DNA of 64,000 nucleotides from Azospirillum sp051124815 (GTDB taxonomy: Bacteria; Pseudomonadota; Alphaproteobacteria; Azospirillales; Azospirillaceae): contig NZ_CP118487.1 in assembly GCF_051124815.1 (NCBI RefSeq), positions 558,001 through 622,000 on the forward strand, read 5' to 3'. The notes below the pieces were generated by a model that saw only the letters and a list, made by a program, of their open reading frames with translations, did no database searches and was not told where the DNA came from. This document shows positions 61,304 through 64,000 of the stretch, piece by piece (position 1 is the stretch's first letter; each line of letters opens with the position of its first letter). A program made the position numbers and the translations under genes.

Positions 61304-62149
61304 ATGGCCGACACTCAGCATCTGGCCAAGGCCGCGGACGAGCCTGCCGACAAGACAGTGCCGGGCGCGGCGGAGGAAGCCTCCGACCCGAACTTCATGA
61401 CCTCGCTGGCCCGCGGGCTGTCGGTGATTCGCGCTTTCACGGAGCGGGAGCCGAACCTGACCATCGCCGACATCGCCAAGATCACCGGCCTGCCGCGGGC
61501 GGCGGCACGGCGCTGCCTGCTGACGCTGATGCAGCTGGGCTATGCCGGATCGGACGGCAGGACCTTCCATCTGCGGCCGAAGATCCTGGCGCTGGGCTAT
61601 TCCTTCCTGTCGTCGGCGCCGCTGGCGACGATCCTCGACCCGCTGATCGAACAGGTCAGCGGCGCGGTGCAGGAATCCTGCTCCGCCGCCGTGCTGGACG
61701 AGGACGACGTGGTCTATATCGCCCGCGCGGCGACCAAGCGGATCATGTCGGTCGGGCTGAATGTCGGCAGCCGCCTGCCCGCCTATTGCACCTCGATGGG
61801 CCGCGTCCTGCTGGCGGCGCTGCCGGAGCCGGAGCTTGACGCCTATTTGGCGCGGGTGCCGCTGAAGCCCTACACCGAGCGGACCATCACCGCGGCCGAC
61901 GCCCTGAAGCGTGAGCTGGAGCGGGTGCGCGACCGCGGCTTCTCGCTGGTGGACCAGGAGCTGGAGCTGGGGCTGCGCTCCATCGCCGTGCCGATCCGCA
62001 CCGCGTCGGGCGGCGTGGTCGCGGCGATGAACATCAGCGCCCAGGCCGCCCGCGTCACCTGCCCGGAGATGGAGGTGCAGTTCCTGCCCCACCTGACCCG
62101 CGCGGCGGAAGAGGCGCGGGTGCTGCTGGTGCGGGCGCGGGGGGTGTGA
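61304..62149 (+). CDS. IclR-family regulator, PcaR/PobR-like
   Basis: 281 residues. A 30-residue acidic N-terminal tail precedes the winged HTH (SLARGLSVIRAFTEREPNLTIADIAKITGLPRAAARRCLLTLMQLGYA). The GAF-like domain (LDEDDVVYIARAATKRIMSVGLNVGSRLPAYCTSMGRVLLAAL) matches the beta-ketoadipate-pathway PcaR/PcaU/PobR branch more than the classic IclR. No pca genes are in the window. It is divergent from gntR-oxc-frc and is followed directly by an AraC gene. Confidence 0.87.
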   Translation: MADTQHLAKAADEPADKTVPGAAEEASDPNFMTSLARGLSVIRAFTEREPNLTIADIAKITGLPRAAARRCLLTLMQLGYAGSDGRTFHLRPKILALGYSFLSSAPLATILDPLIEQVSGAVQESCSAAVLDEDDVVYIARAATKRIMSVGLNVGSRLPAYCTSMGRVLLAALPEPELDAYLARVPLKPYTERTITAADALKRELERVRDRGFSLVDQELELGLRSIAVPIRTASGGVVAAMNISAQAARVTCPEMEVQFLPHLTRAAEEARVLLVRARGV

Positions 62150-62150
62150 G

Positions 62151-63239
62151 GTGGAGGTCCGCCCTTTTGCGGACGGCGATCCACTCTCGGACATCCTGAC
62201 GCTGGCGGGCAGCCGCTGCGCCGTGTCTGGCCGGCTGGAGGCTGGCGGGAACTGGGCGTTGCGCTTTCCGCCGCCGGAGATGATCAAATTCATCGCCATC
62301 ATGACGGGCAACGGCTGGCTGGCGGTGGACGGGATCGATGAGCCGCGGCACCTCGACACCGGCGATGTGATCATGCTGGGCGCGGAGCGGCCCTTTCGGC
62401 TCGGCAGCGACCTTGACCTGCCGGCGGCGGACGGCGGCGTCGCCTTTGCCGCGGCGGCCGGTGATCCGACGAAGGGTGACCGGGTGACGGTCGGCAATGG
62501 CGCGGAGTTCCTGGCGGTCGGCGGGCATGTCACGCTCGATCCAATCCGTGGCCACCTGCTCCGCGACGTGTTGCCGCCGCTGATCCATGTTCGGTCGGGA
62601 GCGCCGGAGGCGCCGGCCATGCGCTGGCTGCTCGACCAGCTCGGGGCGGAATTGGCCGGAGGACGGCCGGGCACCGCCCTGGTGGCAGGACAATTGGCGC
62701 AGATGCTGTTCGTCCAGATCATCCGCGCCCATCTCGCCACATCCGGTCCGCTCGGTCACGGTTGGGCCGGCGCGTTGCGCGACGCACGCCTCGCTCCCGC
62801 CCTGCGGCTGATGCACGGTGATCCCGGCCGCGCCTGGCAACTCGGGGAACTGGCACGGGCAGTGGGCATGTCACGGACGACCTTCGCCGTGCGATTCAAG
62901 GCGGCGGCCGGGGTCGGGCCGCTCACCTATCTGCTGAACTGGCGCATGCGGCTGGCCGAGCGGGAGCTGTGCTGCGGCACGACGCCGGTGTCGGCCATCG
63001 CCCTGTCGCTCGGCTACCAGTCGGAAAGCGCATTCAGCAACGCCTTCAAGCGGACCTTCGGTTTGGCGCCGAGCCTCTACCGCAACCGGCATGCGGCAAC
63101 CGGTCTTTCGGCGCGGCGGTCAGGCCTGCGCGGTGGGGCGCACGATGATCTCGTTGATGTCGACATCGGCGGGCTGGTCGATGGCGAAAGCGATGGCACG
63201 GGCGACGGCGTCCGGCGGGATCCCAAGCGCGTCGCGTGA
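62151..63239 (+). CDS. AraC-family transcriptional regulator with cupin domain and odd C-terminal tail
   Basis: 362 residues. An N-terminal cupin_6-like domain (GDPLSDILTLAGSRCAVSGRLEAGG, LAVDGIDEPRHLDTGDVIML) is followed by two helix-turn-helix motifs (WQLGELARAVGMSRTTFAVRFKAAAG and VSAIALSLGYQSESAFSNAFKRTFGLAPSLYR). It should end near residue 315, but the frame continues for another 45 residues (Gly/Asp-rich) that are antisense to the SDR gene end. The GTG start lies one base after the IclR stop. The extension may reflect loss of the normal stop codon. A regulatory role on the neighbouring SDR is plausible. Confidence 0.8.
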   Translation: MEVRPFADGDPLSDILTLAGSRCAVSGRLEAGGNWALRFPPPEMIKFIAIMTGNGWLAVDGIDEPRHLDTGDVIMLGAERPFRLGSDLDLPAADGGVAFAAAAGDPTKGDRVTVGNGAEFLAVGGHVTLDPIRGHLLRDVLPPLIHVRSGAPEAPAMRWLLDQLGAELAGGRPGTALVAGQLAQMLFVQIIRAHLATSGPLGHGWAGALRDARLAPALRLMHGDPGRAWQLGELARAVGMSRTTFAVRFKAAAGVGPLTYLLNWRMRLAERELCCGTTPVSAIALSLGYQSESAFSNAFKRTFGLAPSLYRNRHAATGLSARRSGLRGGAHDDLVDVDIGGLVDGESDGTGDGVRRDPKRVA

Positions 63240-63863
63240 TGCGGCAAGCCGCGCCCGCACCTCCGCACTGGTGATGCCGTCGATAAAGTCCGTGCGAACG
63301 AAGCCGGGGGATATGACCGTCACCCGAAGGGTCTCGCCGGCTTCCTGCCGCAGCCCTTCGCAGATGGTGCGGACGGCGACCTTCGTTCCGGCATAGACGG
63401 CCATGGTCGGCACCGTGCGGTGTGCAGCGGTCGATGCCGTGGTGACGAAATGGCCGCTTCCCTGGGCACGGAAGACCGGCAGCGCCGCAGCGATGCCGTA
63501 GAGCACGCCCTTGATGTTGACGTCGACCATGTCTTCCCAATCCTCGACCCGCAGTTCGTCGAGCGGCGAGATCGGACCGATCCCCGCGTTGTTGATCAGG
63601 ACATCGAGCCGTCCGAACCGCTCACACGCCAGCCCGACCAGAGCGGTCAGGTCATTGCGCCGACGGACATCGGTCGGCAGGAAGACCGCTTCGCCGCCGG
63701 CCTGCGCGATGCGTCGAGCCAGCGCTTCCAGCCGATCCGCCCGGCGGGCGCCGAGGACGAGCTTCGCGCCGGATGCGGCCAGACGCAGGGCCGTCGCCTC
63801 GCCGATGCCGCTGCTGGCACCGGTGATCGCCACGACCTTCGGAGTGGATGTCGAGGTGTTCAT
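63120..63863 (-). CDS. Short-chain dehydrogenase/reductase (SDR)
   Basis: 247 residues of the classical SDR family. The cofactor motif is TGASSGIGEATA (about residue 14), then NNAGIG, and the active site Y-x3-K is YAGTK, with Ser in TTASTAAH. The sequence resembles NADP-dependent 3-hydroxy acid dehydrogenase YdfG-type enzymes. The substrate is unknown. Its last 40 codons overlap the antisense tail of the convergent AraC gene by 120 bases. Confidence 0.9.
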   Translation of the reverse strand: MNTSTSTPKVVAITGASSGIGEATALRLAASGAKLVLGARRADRLEALARRIAQAGGEAVFLPTDVRRRNDLTALVGLACERFGRLDVLINNAGIGPISPLDELRVEDWEDMVDVNIKGVLYGIAAALPVFRAQGSGHFVTTASTAAHRTVPTMAVYAGTKVAVRTICEGLRQEAGETLRVTVISPGFVRTDFIDGITSAEVRARLAASRDALGIPPDAVARAIAFAIDQPADVDINEIIVRPTAQA

Positions 63864-63958
63864 GAGTCGTCTCCGTTGTGGTGGACGGAAACGATAGACG
63901 CCGGGCGCCGAACGCTGAATGCGCCGGCGTTCGCAAGATCTGCGCGATCGTTCAGGAA

Positions 63959-64000
63959 ATGACGGTACTCACCGCCCTACTGGATCGTATCGGGCGAGAT
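63959..64000 (+). CDS. Start of a rightward gene, possibly an AraC-type regulator
   Basis: 14 codons (MTVLTALLDRIGRD) run to the right edge, preceded by an AGGA ribosome site 4 bases before the ATG. The N terminus resembles cupin_6-type AraC regulators, which often face the SDR they control. Evidence is minimal. Confidence 0.35.
   Translation, partial: MTVLTALLDRIGRD

Overview
This is a high-GC alphaproteobacterial chromosome or chromid segment, most like Azospirillum or a close Rhodospirillales relative. The pointers are strong third-position GC bias with long antisense shadow frames, metX-metW and ispB neighbourhoods typical of alphaproteobacteria, a PhyR-type general stress regulator, many ABC uptake systems, and many IclR/GntR/AraC-type catabolic regulators. 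The assignment rests on protein character only; no database was searched.

Layout. 1-4464: leftward operon of a PotABC-type ABC transporter with a 2Fe-2S protein and the start of a FAD oxidoreductase (opine/amino-acid dehydrogenase type), facing a divergent IclR regulator. 4719-10597: rightward operon of a BMP-family nucleoside/nucleobase ABC transporter ending in a CodA-type deaminase. 10757-14947: hisC-type aminotransferase and chorismate mutase (leftward), metX-metW (rightward). 15-18 kb: small hydrophilic proteins, a PRC-barrel protein and a DHA2 efflux pump. 18.1-21.1 kb: cueR-copA copper efflux with a clear CueR promoter. 21.1-26.9 kb: TRIC channel, orphan branched-chain-type binding protein, TPR-glycosyltransferase, PP2A-like phosphatase, AhpD-like protein. 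26.9-27.4 kb: tandemly duplicated tRNA-Pro(CGG). 27.5-30.5 kb: ispB, DUF2007, a TrmN6-like methyltransferase and an S49 peptidase. 30.6-32.1 kb: OxlT-type oxalate/formate antiporter. 33-34.6 kb: YajQ and a secreted DUF1311-type protein. 34.7-40.5 kb: dppABCDF. 40.9-44.4 kb: EamA exporter, YdjC deacetylase, aryl-CoA ligase. 46.2-47.9 kb: PhyR-like regulator and purU. 49.2-53.4 kb: amidase, BON lipoprotein, secreted protein, quinone oxidoreductase. 53.8-62.1 kb: IclR, sucD, sucC, frc, oxc, GntR, IclR. 62.1-64 kb: AraC, SDR and the start of one more gene.

The most coherent story is oxalate catabolism split over two loci. At 57-61 kb gntR-oxc-frc form a leftward unit encoding the oxalyl-CoA decarboxylase / formyl-CoA transferase cycle. 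About 26 kb away sits an MFS protein that keeps the Arg and Lys of OxlT. Sequences upstream of both loci share a GntR/FadR-type operator with two common blocks (ATACGGTAT and ATCTGGTATAC), so one GntR protein probably controls transport and metabolism together. A sucCD pair lies next to frc and could supply succinyl-CoA for CoA transfer.

The intergenic space carries at least four copies of a long GC-rich palindromic element, three of them between convergent genes, plus two other palindromic repeats and two candidate small-RNA loci.
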